64,000 nucleotides of DNA from Candidatus Brachybacterium merdavium. GTDB taxonomy: Bacteria; Actinomycetota; Actinomycetes; Actinomycetales; Dermabacteraceae. Numbering within the stretch: the first letter of the stretch is position 1; the number at the start of each line of letters is the position of its first letter. The notes beneath the pieces were generated by a model, which saw nothing but the letters and a program-made list of their open reading frames with translations, was not told the DNA's origin and searched no databases. This document shows, one piece after another, positions 44,722 to 52,303 of this stretch. The DNA is taken from the NCBI GenBank assembly GCA_019118275.1, contig DWZH01000007.1, forward strand, positions 42,415 to 106,414, read 5' to 3'. The position numbers and the translations under genes are program-made.

Positions 44722-46260
44722 ATGGCGGCCCAGCTGCACGCCGACGTGCTCGTGGTCGGATCCGGGATCGCCGGACTGACGGCCGCCCTGCGCGCCGCGC
44801 GCTCGGCAACGGTGCTGCTGGTGACGAAGGCCGACCTGGCCCAAGGGGCGACCCGCAGCGCCCAGGGCGGCATCGCCGCCGCGCTAGGCCCCGCGGACAG
44901 CCCCGACCAGCACGCCCGCGACACCCGGGCGGCCGGCGTGGGACTGTGCGAGGACGAGGCGGTGCGGGTGCTGTGCGGTGAGGGGCCGGAGGCGATCGCC
45001 GAGCTGATCGACCGCGGCGTCCGCTTCGATGGGGCCGAGGGGCCGGGCGGCGCCTACGCGCTGTGCCTCGAGGGTGCTCACGGCCGGCCGCGGATCCTGC
45101 ATGCCGGCGGCGATGCGACCGGGCGGGCGATCCAGCGGGCCCTGGGGGCGGCCGCGCAGCAGGAGGCCCGCATCGTCGTGCGCGAGCACACCGCCGTGGT
45201 GGACCTGCTGGTCGAGGGCGGCCGCGTGGTCGGAGCCGAGCTGATGGCGGCCGACGGCTCCCACCTGCGGGCCCGGGCAGCGGCGGTCCTGCTCGCCACC
45301 GGCGGCGCCGGGCAGCTGTTCTCGCGCACCACCAATCCGCGGGTCGCGACCGGGGACGGCATCGCCGCCGCCTGGCGGGCCGGTGCCGCGCTCGAGGACC
45401 TGGAGTTCTACCAGTTCCATCCCACCGCACTGGCCCGACCCGGATCCTTCCTGGTCTCCGAGGCGGTGCGCGGCGAGGGCGCTGTGCTGCGCGATGAGCA
45501 CGGCAGGCGCTTCCTGCCCGAAGTGGACCAGCGGGCCGAGCTCGCGCCCCGCGATGTCGTGGCCCGTGCCATCGCGCAGGTCATGACGGCACAGGAGGGC
45601 CGGTCCGTGTGGCTGGATGCCACTGCTCTGGGCCAGAGGCATCTGCGCGAGCGCTTCCCGACGATCGATGCGGCCCTGCGGGCGGCCGGCATCGACTGGG
45701 CGCGCGAGCCGGTGCCCATCACCCCGGCCGCGCACTTCATGATGGGCGGGATCCGCACTGACCTCGACGGCCGCAGCTCCCTGCCCGGGCTGCTCGCGGC
45801 CGGGGAATGCGCCCGCACCGGGGTGCACGGCGCGAATCGGCTGGCCTCGAACTCGCTGCTCGAGGGTGCCGTGTTCGGGGCCCGCGCAGCCGACGCGGCT
45901 GCCGCCGACGCGGCTGCCACTGGCGTGGCTGCGGCCGACGTGGTTGCCGCCGACGTGGCTGCGGCTGGCACGGTGCTCGCGTCAGCCCCGTCGCCGACCG
46001 GCTGGACCCGCACCCAGCTGCAGGGGCTGATGTGGGATCGCGTCGGCCTGCTGCGCACCGGGGCCGAGCTGGAGGCCGCCGCCGCGCAACTGGCCACCTG
46101 GCAGCCGCCGGGACCCGAAACCCTGACCACGATCACCGCGCTCGAGGACCGCAACCTGCTCGACCTCGCCCGGCTGCTGACCGCCCACGCACTGGCCCGC
46201 CCGGTCTCGGTCGGCGCCCACCACCGTCTCGACTCCCCCTCGGAGGTACTCGCATGCTGA
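44722..46260 (+). CDS. nadB: L-aspartate oxidase NadB
   Basis: FAD enzyme that oxidises aspartate to iminoaspartate for NadA. 512 residues. The dinucleotide motif is DVLVVGSGIAGLTAALRAA (8-26); LLVTKADLAQGATRSAQGGIAAAL and the active-site region RFLPEVDQRAELAPRDVVARAI are typical, as are HFMMGGIRTDLDGRSS and GECARTGVHGANRLASNSLLEG near residues 345-385. Just after this an unusual Ala/Asp/Val stretch of 25 residues, encoded by a 15-bp repeat, separates the capping and helical domains. Start overlaps neither neighbour; the stop overlaps nadC by seven bases. Confidence 0.96.
   Translation: MAAQLHADVLVVGSGIAGLTAALRAARSATVLLVTKADLAQGATRSAQGGIAAALGPADSPDQHARDTRAAGVGLCEDEAVRVLCGEGPEAIAELIDRGVRFDGAEGPGGAYALCLEGAHGRPRILHAGGDATGRAIQRALGAAAQQEARIVVREHTAVVDLLVEGGRVVGAELMAADGSHLRARAAAVLLATGGAGQLFSRTTNPRVATGDGIAAAWRAGAALEDLEFYQFHPTALARPGSFLVSEAVRGEGAVLRDEHGRRFLPEVDQRAELAPRDVVARAIAQVMTAQEGRSVWLDATALGQRHLRERFPTIDAALRAAGIDWAREPVPITPAAHFMMGGIRTDLDGRSSLPGLLAAGECARTGVHGANRLASNSLLEGAVFGARAADAAAADAAATGVAAADVVAADVAAAGTVLASAPSPTGWTRTQLQGLMWDRVGLLRTGAELEAAAAQLATWQPPGPETLTTITALEDRNLLDLARLLTAHALARPVSVGAHHRLDSPSEVLAC
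45889..45963 (+). repeat. 15-bp coding repeat inside nadB
   Basis: Five consecutive 15-base units, each beginning GCCGACG or a variant, encode ADAAA, ADAAT, GVAAA, ADVVA and ADVAA. Units at 45889, 45904, 45934 and 45949 share GCCGACG; the middle one is diverged. It is an in-frame expansion within an interdomain linker. Confidence 0.65.
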
Positions 46261-47114
46261 CCACCGCCCAGATCGATCGCGTCGTGAGCGCCGCGCTCGC
46301 CGAGGACGCCCCCTGGGGCGACCTCACCGGCCAGGTGTTCCTGCCCGCCGACGCCACCGCCACCGCGCAGCTGCGCGCCCGCCAGGACGGGGTGCTCTCC
46401 GGCCTGGACGTGTTCACCGCGGCCTTCCGGCTCACCGACCCGGCCACCCGGGTCCGTGCCAGGGCCACCGACGGGGACCGCTTCGCGGCCGGCGCGGAGC
46501 TGGCCGTCGTGAGCGGCCCGGCCCGTGCTGTCGTCCAGGCCGAACGGATCGCCCTGAACCTCCTGCAGCGCATGAGCGGGATCGCGACCCTGACCCGCCG
46601 CTTCGTCGACGCCGTCGAGGGCACCGGCGCGCGCATCACCGACACCCGCAAGACCACACCGGGGCTGCGCGCCCTCGAACGCCACGCCGTGCGCTGCGGA
46701 GGGGGCGTCAACCACCGCTTCTCCCTCTCGGATGCGGTGATGGCCAAGGACAACCACCTCGCCGTCCTCCAGCAGCAGGGCCTGGACGTCACCGAGTCGA
46801 TCCGCGGCGCCCGCCGGCAGCTGGGGCACACCACCCGGCTCGAGGTCGAGGTCGATGCGCTCGAGCAGATCGAGCCGGTGATCGCCGGGGGAGTGGACAT
46901 CATCATGCTCGACAACTTCTCCCTCGAGGACCTCGCGCGCGGGGTGGAGATGGTCGCCGGGCGCGCCCTCGTCGAAGCCAGCGGGACCATCACCCTGGAC
47001 ACGGTCGGGGAGATCGCCCGCACCGGGGTCGACGTGATCTCCTCGGGAGCCCTGACCCACAGCGCCCCGGTGCTCGACCTCGGCCTGGACGTCGCCGTGA
47101 CGGCAGGTCGGTGA
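46254..47114 (+). CDS. nadC: Nicotinate-nucleotide pyrophosphorylase NadC
   Basis: Quinolinate phosphoribosyltransferase of 286 residues, joining quinolinate and PRPP to give nicotinate mononucleotide and CO2. Motifs: EDAPWGDLTG at the start, AERIALNLLQRMSGIATLT, the quinolinate-binding DTRKTTPGLRALERHAVRCGGG split by VNHR, KDNHLAVL and the barrel ends DIIMLDNFSLEDL and LVEASGTI. Its ATG lies inside the last codons of nadB (seven-base overlap) and its stop overlaps the following gene, so translation of the operon is coupled. Confidence 0.97.
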   Translation: MLTTAQIDRVVSAALAEDAPWGDLTGQVFLPADATATAQLRARQDGVLSGLDVFTAAFRLTDPATRVRARATDGDRFAAGAELAVVSGPARAVVQAERIALNLLQRMSGIATLTRRFVDAVEGTGARITDTRKTTPGLRALERHAVRCGGGVNHRFSLSDAVMAKDNHLAVLQQQGLDVTESIRGARRQLGHTTRLEVEVDALEQIEPVIAGGVDIIMLDNFSLEDLARGVEMVAGRALVEASGTITLDTVGEIARTGVDVISSGALTHSAPVLDLGLDVAVTAGR

Positions 47115-48247
47115 TGCTGTACCTGGACGCCGCGGCCACCTCGCCGGTGCGCCGCGAGGCCCTCGAAGCGGCCTGGCCGTACCTGACCGGCAGCTTCGGC
47201 AACCCCTCGAGCCACCACAGCCTCGGCGAACCGGCCGCCGCCGCCCTGGACGAGGCCCGCCGCCGGGTCGCCGCGGTGCTGGGCATGCGCCGCAGCGACA
47301 TCACGTTCACCGCTGGCGGGACCGAGGCGGCGAACCTGGCGATCAAGGGCCTGGCCCTGGCCGCGCCGCGAGGCAGGCACCTGGTCACCTCCCCGATCGA
47401 GCACGAGGCGGTGCTGGCCAGCATCGAGCACCTGCGGCAGGCCCACGGCTTCGACGTGTCCTTCGTCGAGGTCGGCGCCGAGGGGCAGGTCACCGCCCGC
47501 GCCCTGCGGGCCGTGCTGCGAGAGGACACCACCCTGGTCTCCCTGGCCCACGCCGACAACGAGATCGGAGCGGTCACCGATGTGCGGGCCCTCGCCGAGG
47601 CCACCCATGAGGTCGGGGCGCTGCTGCACACCGACGCGGTGCAGTCCGCCGGCTGGCTGGACCTGCGGGGACTGGGAGCCGATGCCGTGAGCATCTCCGG
47701 CCACAAGGTCGGTGCCCCCAAGGGCATCGGCGTTGCCGCCATCCGGGGCCGGCTGCCGGTCGAGCCGCTGATCCACGGCGGCGGGCAGGAGAACGGGCGC
47801 CGCTCCGGAACCGAGAACGTGGCCTTCGCCGTCGCCCTGTCCACCGCCCTCGAGCTCGCCGACGCCGAGCGGGAGGCCGCCGCCGGCCGGATCGCGAAGC
47901 TGCGGGACGCCTTCATCGCCCGGGTGCTCGGCGCCCGCGAGGAGGTGCTGCTGACCGGCCCCGGGGTAGAGACGCCCGGCGAGCGCCTGCCCGGGCACGC
48001 CTCCTTCTGCTTCCCGGGTATCAGCGGGGAATCAGTGCTGCTGGATCTCGAGCAGCGCGGGGTCGTGGCCTCCTCCGGCTCCGCCTGCGCCGCCGGCAGC
48101 GACGAACCCTCCCACGTGCTGACCGCCCTCGGCATCCCCGCCGAGGTCGCCCAGACCGCGGTGCGCTTCACCCTCGGGCCCGGCGTCACCGCCGAGCAGA
48201 TGGACACGGCCGCCCACGCGATCGAGCAGGTGCTGGCGGGGCGATGA
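47111..48247 (+). CDS. Cysteine desulfurase (IscS/NadS-like)
   Basis: PLP enzyme of 378 residues that releases sulfur from cysteine for Fe-S assembly. Lys199 in SISGHKVGAPKG carries PLP; His98 in IEHEAVL stacks on it; the sulfur-accepting Cys326 is in SSGSACAAG. As last gene of nadABC, it probably repairs or builds the oxygen-sensitive cluster of NadA, as proposed for NadS proteins. Start is GTG at 47111, overlapping the nadC stop, or the ATG next to it. Other Fe-S targets cannot be excluded. Confidence 0.93.
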   Translation: MMLYLDAAATSPVRREALEAAWPYLTGSFGNPSSHHSLGEPAAAALDEARRRVAAVLGMRRSDITFTAGGTEAANLAIKGLALAAPRGRHLVTSPIEHEAVLASIEHLRQAHGFDVSFVEVGAEGQVTARALRAVLREDTTLVSLAHADNEIGAVTDVRALAEATHEVGALLHTDAVQSAGWLDLRGLGADAVSISGHKVGAPKGIGVAAIRGRLPVEPLIHGGGQENGRRSGTENVAFAVALSTALELADAEREAAAGRIAKLRDAFIARVLGAREEVLLTGPGVETPGERLPGHASFCFPGISGESVLLDLEQRGVVASSGSACAAGSDEPSHVLTALGIPAEVAQTAVRFTLGPGVTAEQMDTAAHAIEQVLAGR

Positions 48248-48268
48248 GGCCGCCCCGCACGGGAGCCG

Positions 48269-48274
48269 TACACT
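48269..48274 (+). promoter_or_regulatory. -10 element for leaderless nucleotidyltransferase transcript
   Basis: TACACT ends six bases before the GTG at 48281; TGAGGC at 48245-48250 could be the -35 (spacer 18). No ribosome site precedes the GTG, so the mRNA is probably leaderless and separate from the nad operon. Confidence 0.5.
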
Positions 48275-48280
48275 CATGCC

Positions 48281-49114
48281 GTGGCTGATCAGACTGTGAA
48301 CTCCTCCGCCGTCCGCCGGGCCGTGATCCTCGCCCGAGGGCTCGGCACCCGGATGCGCAGGGCCGACGACACCGCCCAGCTCGACGAGGACCAGGCGGCC
48401 GTGGCCGCCAGCGGGGTCAAGGCGCTGATCGACGTCGGGCGCCCCTTCCTCGACTATGTCATCTCGGTGCTGGCCGACGTCGGGGTCGACGAGGTGTGCC
48501 TGGTCATCGGCCCCGAGCACGAGGTGCTGCGCGAGTACGCCGCTCGTGTCAGCGGCGGCCGCGTCACCGTGACCACCGCCGTGCAGGCCGAGCCGCTGGG
48601 CACCGCGGACGCCGTCGCCGCGGCCCGCGACTTCGCCGGGGGGCAGCGCGTGATCGTCATCAACTCCGACAACTACTACCCGCGCGAGGCGCTGGCCGCC
48701 CTGGCCGCCGCCCCCGGTTCCGCCCTGGTGGGCTTCGACCGCACCGCCCTGGTGGAGCGCTCCAACATCCCCGCCGATCGGATCCGTGCCTTCGCCCTGG
48801 TCGCCACCGATTCCACCGGGCACCTGACCGACATCGTGGAGAAGCCCGATGAGGCGACCCTCGCCGCCTACGGGGAGGAGGCGCCGGTCTCCATGAACGC
48901 CTGGCTGCTGCCCCCGGCGATCTTCGATGCCTGCGCCCGCATCCAGCCCTCGGTCCGCGGCGAGCTCGAGATCATCGACGCGGTGCGGCTGCTGGTCGCC
49001 GAGCAGGAGCCCTTCACCGTGGTCCCAGCGGCCGTCGGTGTGCTGGACATGTCCTCCCGGGGGGATGTCGCCGCCGTGCAGGAGGCGCTGGCCGGGATCG
49101 AGGTCCGCCTGTGA
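48281..49114 (+). CDS. Sugar nucleotidyltransferase-like protein with altered signature
   Basis: 277 residues with the fold of NDP-sugar pyrophosphorylases (RfbA/GlmU-type). The nucleotide loop reads AVILARGLGTRMRR (14-27); the usual first Gly-Gly is Ala-Arg. Lys47 in GVKALIDVGRPFLDYV matches the phosphate-contacting Lys region; QAEPLGTADAV (102-112) is the base-binding motif and Asp130 in VINSDNYYP the metal Asp. It lacks any left-handed beta-helix domain. GTG start at 48281. Its stop overlaps the next kinase gene by four bases, suggesting that the kinase makes the sugar-1-phosphate and this protein activates it. Substrate unknown. Confidence 0.82.
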   Translation: MADQTVNSSAVRRAVILARGLGTRMRRADDTAQLDEDQAAVAASGVKALIDVGRPFLDYVISVLADVGVDEVCLVIGPEHEVLREYAARVSGGRVTVTTAVQAEPLGTADAVAAARDFAGGQRVIVINSDNYYPREALAALAAAPGSALVGFDRTALVERSNIPADRIRAFALVATDSTGHLTDIVEKPDEATLAAYGEEAPVSMNAWLLPPAIFDACARIQPSVRGELEIIDAVRLLVAEQEPFTVVPAAVGVLDMSSRGDVAAVQEALAGIEVRL

Positions 49115-50397
49115 GTGACGTCCTCGAGGAACTGTCCGGACCGGCCCGCGAGGCCGTGCGCACCGCGACCCTGACCGCACCGCGCAGCGTGTCCTGGTTC
49201 GTGCCCGGACGCATCGAGCTGCTGGGCAAGCACACCGACTACGCGGGCGGACGCTCCCTGCTGGCCGCGGTCGACGTCGGCCACACCGTCTCCGCGACCG
49301 CCCGGCCGGACCGCCTGCTGGTGGTGCGCTCCGAGGTCGCCGACGGTGTCGTCACCATCGACCTGGACCAGCGTCACGCCCGGCCTGCTGAGGAGGGCGA
49401 CGGGCACTGGTCCGGCTATGTGCGCACCGTCGCCGATCGGCTGGATGCCAACTTCCCCGGCCGCGTCCGCGGAGCCGACCTCACCGTCACCTCCACCCTG
49501 CCGCTCGCGGCCGGCATGTCCAGCTCCTCGGCGCTGGTGGTCGGCCTCGCGCTGTGCCTGATCGACCTGTCCGAGATCGCCGCTGACCCGGCCTTCACCT
49601 CCGAGATCACCAGCCCCGAGCAGCTGGGGGAGTACCTCGGCACCGTGGAGAACGGTCAGAGCTTCGGGGCGCTCGCCGGGCACCGCGGGGTGGGCACCTT
49701 CGGTGGCAGCGAGGACCACACCGCCATGCTGTGCGCGGTGCCCGACGCGCTCGTGCAGTACTCCTTCTGCCCCGTGCGCCACGAGCGCACCATCGACTTC
49801 CAGCCCGGCCTGGCCCTGGCGGTGGCGGTCAGCGGTGTCGAGGCCGCCAAGACGGGCGCCGCCCGCGACCACTACAACCGCGTCTCCCTCGCCGTCACCG
49901 AGATCCTGCGCCGCTGGAACGAGGACTCCGGCCGCGGTGACATCACCCTGGCCGACGCCATCGCCGCCGGCCCCCGGGCCGTGGATCGGCTTCGCGAGCT
50001 CATCGCCGACGACGACTACCTCGGCGGCCGCCTGACCCAGTTCCTCGAGGAATCCGGGCGGATCATCCCCGCCGCCTCCGAGGCCCTCGAGCAGGAGGAC
50101 CTCGAGAGGTTCGGGGCCCTGGTCGACCAGTCCCAGCGCGGCGCCGAGACCGGGCTGTGCAACCAGGTCGACGAGACCATCGCCCTGCAGCGCATCGCCC
50201 GGGAGCTGGGCGCCCACGCCGCCAGCGCTTTCGGAGCCGGTTTCGGGGGCAGCGTGTGGGCGCTGGTGCCAGAGCAGGAGGCCGGTGCCTTCGCCGAGCG
50301 CTGGGCCGCCCACTACCACCGCGCCCACCCCGACGCCGTGCAGGTGCGGACCCTGGTCACCCGTCCCGGCGCGTCGGCCCACCGGGTGACAGACTGA
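49111..50397 (+). CDS. Galactokinase-like GHMP kinase
   Basis: Anomeric sugar kinase of 428 residues in the galactokinase branch. ATP-binding PLAAGMSSSSALVVG (131-145) and the catalytic region FGGSEDHTAML (197-207, Asp202) are present. The galactose signature GRxNLIGEHTDYxxG is here GRIELLGKHTDYAGG (33-47): Lys40 replaces the Glu that contacts the sugar in classical GalK. A different sugar (for example fucose, arabinose or a heptose) is therefore possible. GTG start overlaps the nucleotidyltransferase stop. No galactose-pathway (galT/galE) genes are adjacent. Confidence 0.85.
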   Translation: MSDVLEELSGPAREAVRTATLTAPRSVSWFVPGRIELLGKHTDYAGGRSLLAAVDVGHTVSATARPDRLLVVRSEVADGVVTIDLDQRHARPAEEGDGHWSGYVRTVADRLDANFPGRVRGADLTVTSTLPLAAGMSSSSALVVGLALCLIDLSEIAADPAFTSEITSPEQLGEYLGTVENGQSFGALAGHRGVGTFGGSEDHTAMLCAVPDALVQYSFCPVRHERTIDFQPGLALAVAVSGVEAAKTGAARDHYNRVSLAVTEILRRWNEDSGRGDITLADAIAAGPRAVDRLRELIADDDYLGGRLTQFLEESGRIIPAASEALEQEDLERFGALVDQSQRGAETGLCNQVDETIALQRIARELGAHAASAFGAGFGGSVWALVPEQEAGAFAERWAAHYHRAHPDAVQVRTLVTRPGASAHRVTD

Positions 50398-50401
50398 GAC
50401 C

Positions 50402-51217
50402 ATGAGCTCGCCCCAGCCGTCCCTGTCCTGGCCCACCTCGCCCACACCCCTGCGCATCGCCGAGCTGCGCCCCGTCGTCGACCGCCTCACCTCCCTGGCC
50501 CACGCCCACGAGCGCGAGCTGGCGGTGATCCCGGGGCTGGCCACGACCGACGAGGAGGTCGCCGCCGATCCGCCCCCCGCCCTCGAGCAGGTGACCGACG
50601 AGCTCGGCGGTCTCAGCGTGCGTGGCCGACGCGAACTGGACCTACTGGTCGAGGAGCGCACCGATGTCGGCCCCTACACCCTGCTCGGGGAGCCCACCAG
50701 CTACTACCCGCTCCACGAGGACGAGGACGTCGCGGTGGTGCTGACCGTCGCCGAGGACGGCACCCCCGGCGCGGTCTACGGCATCGGCGAGGACCTCGCA
50801 CTGCACCTGGCCGCCCCGGATCTCGGTGCCTACCTCACCCGCTTCGCCGATGCGCTCGAGCAGGCGCTGTCGGAGCTGGACGACCACATCCGCCGGAGCT
50901 GGGGAGAGCCCTCGGTCGAGGACGAGACGGCCCGGGACGATGCCCTCGAGGAGCTGCTGGATCTGCACCTGTACCGCGCGATCCTGGGCACCAGCGAGGA
51001 TGCCGACGACGTCGACGCCGACGAAGTCGCGATCCAGGACCCGCAGCAGGCCGGGCTGACCGAACTGCCGACCGGTACCCTCGCCGTCGCAGACCTGCGC
51101 GACGCACCCCGGGACGCGCGCGTCGACGTCATCGATGCCGAGCTTCCCGGCGATCCGCTGGACTGGCATCTGGCCTGGCGCGAGGCGGGCCTCGTGGTCT
51201 GCCTGGTCGGCGGCTGA
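50402..51217 (+). CDS. Hypothetical acidic protein downstream of sugar kinase
   Basis: No family recognised. 271 residues, very acidic (runs such as EDADDVDADEVAIQD), soluble, without signal peptide. An internal stretch YYPLHEDEDVAVVLTVAEDG then GIGEDLALHLAAPDLGAYLTRFADAL could be compared with SMI1/KNR4 (SUKH) proteins, but I am not confident. It begins five bases after the kinase stop and is thus probably cotranscribed with the nucleotidyltransferase and kinase. Ends DWHLAWREAGLVVCLVGG. Confidence 0.6.
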   Translation: MSSPQPSLSWPTSPTPLRIAELRPVVDRLTSLAHAHERELAVIPGLATTDEEVAADPPPALEQVTDELGGLSVRGRRELDLLVEERTDVGPYTLLGEPTSYYPLHEDEDVAVVLTVAEDGTPGAVYGIGEDLALHLAAPDLGAYLTRFADALEQALSELDDHIRRSWGEPSVEDETARDDALEELLDLHLYRAILGTSEDADDVDADEVAIQDPQQAGLTELPTGTLAVADLRDAPRDARVDVIDAELPGDPLDWHLAWREAGLVVCLVGG

Positions 51218-51333
51218 CCCAGCCCGGGCGACATGGCCGCGGGCTCCCCTCCCGGTGGGGAAAGCGGTAGCCTTGCCGCGCCCGCATGGCCGCGGCAGCA
51301 GGTCGCGGCCCCGCCCCGATCCGGAGGAACACC

Positions 51334-52155
51334 ATGACCAGCTCGCCCACCCTGACTTTCCACGACGGCCGCTCCATCCCCCAGCTCGGCTTCGGCGTCT
51401 GGCAGGTGGAGAACGACGTCGCCGCCGAGGTCGTGCCCAAGGCTCTCCTGGCCGGCTACCGCCACATCGACACCGCCCGCGCCTACGGCAACGAGGAAGG
51501 CGTGGGCCGGGCGCTGAAGGCGGCGAGCCTGCCCCGCGACGAGGTGTTCGTGACCTCGAAGGTCCCCAACGAGGCCCAGGGCTACGAATCCACGCTGCGC
51601 TCGGTCGAGGCCTCCCTGGCCGATCTGGGGCTGGAGGAGCTGGACCTGCACCTGATCCACTGGCCCCGCCCGACCGAAGGACTCGCGGTCGATACCTGGA
51701 AGGCGCTGGCGCACCTGCATGAGCAGGGGTACATCCGCTCGATCGGCGTCTCGAACTTCCGCGTCGAGGATCTGGAGCTGGTCGAGGCCGAGACCGGGGT
51801 GCGTCCGGTGCTGAACCAGATCGAGCTGCACCCCTACTTCACCCAGCCCGAGCTGCGCGAGTACCACGCGTCCAAGGGGATCCTCACCGAGTCCTGGTCC
51901 CCACTGGGCCAGGGTGGCGGTGAGCTCGAGGATCCGGTGGTCACGCGGATCGCAGAGTCCCATGGCGCCACTCCGGCCCAGGTCGTGATCGCCTGGAACC
52001 TGGCGCTGGGCAACGTGGTGATCCCCAAGTCCGTCACCCCCGAGCGGATCATCTCGAACTTCGCGTCCCTCGAGCTCGAGCTGAGCACCGATGAGGTCCA
52101 GGCCATCAGCGCCCTTCACAAGGGCGAGGAGGGCCGCCTCGGCGGGCGTCCCTGA
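51334..52155 (+). CDS. Aldo/keto reductase (2,5-diketogluconate reductase group)
   Basis: NADPH-dependent carbonyl reductase of 273 residues. The TIM-barrel AKR tetrad is present: Asp and Tyr in RHIDTARAYGNEEGVG, Lys in FVTSKVPN, His in LHLIHWPRP. The cofactor end reads VIPKSVTPERIISN. GGAGGAA precedes the ATG at 51334. It is a close paralogue of the enzyme at 61749-62597 (same opening FHDGRSIPQLG and QVENDVAAE). Function is broad-range reduction of sugars or aldehydes; no specific substrate is implied by neighbours. Confidence 0.93.
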   Translation: MTSSPTLTFHDGRSIPQLGFGVWQVENDVAAEVVPKALLAGYRHIDTARAYGNEEGVGRALKAASLPRDEVFVTSKVPNEAQGYESTLRSVEASLADLGLEELDLHLIHWPRPTEGLAVDTWKALAHLHEQGYIRSIGVSNFRVEDLELVEAETGVRPVLNQIELHPYFTQPELREYHASKGILTESWSPLGQGGGELEDPVVTRIAESHGATPAQVVIAWNLALGNVVIPKSVTPERIISNFASLELELSTDEVQAISALHKGEEGRLGGRP

Positions 52156-52303
52156 GCCGCGCGGCCACCACCGCCGGGCCGGTCATGTCCACGGACCTCT
52201 CATCCCAGTTCACGCCATGGGTAGTCCTCCCCATGGCCGGTGCGGGACCGTCACCGTACGGTAGGACCGGCCACGAAGTGACGAGCGGGGAGGGCGGGGC
52301 CGC

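Noticed and set aside
43214..45430. 738-codon frame antisense to nadA and nadB
   Set aside because: Runs through two clearly identified enzymes and is almost pure Arg/Pro/Ala at its start.
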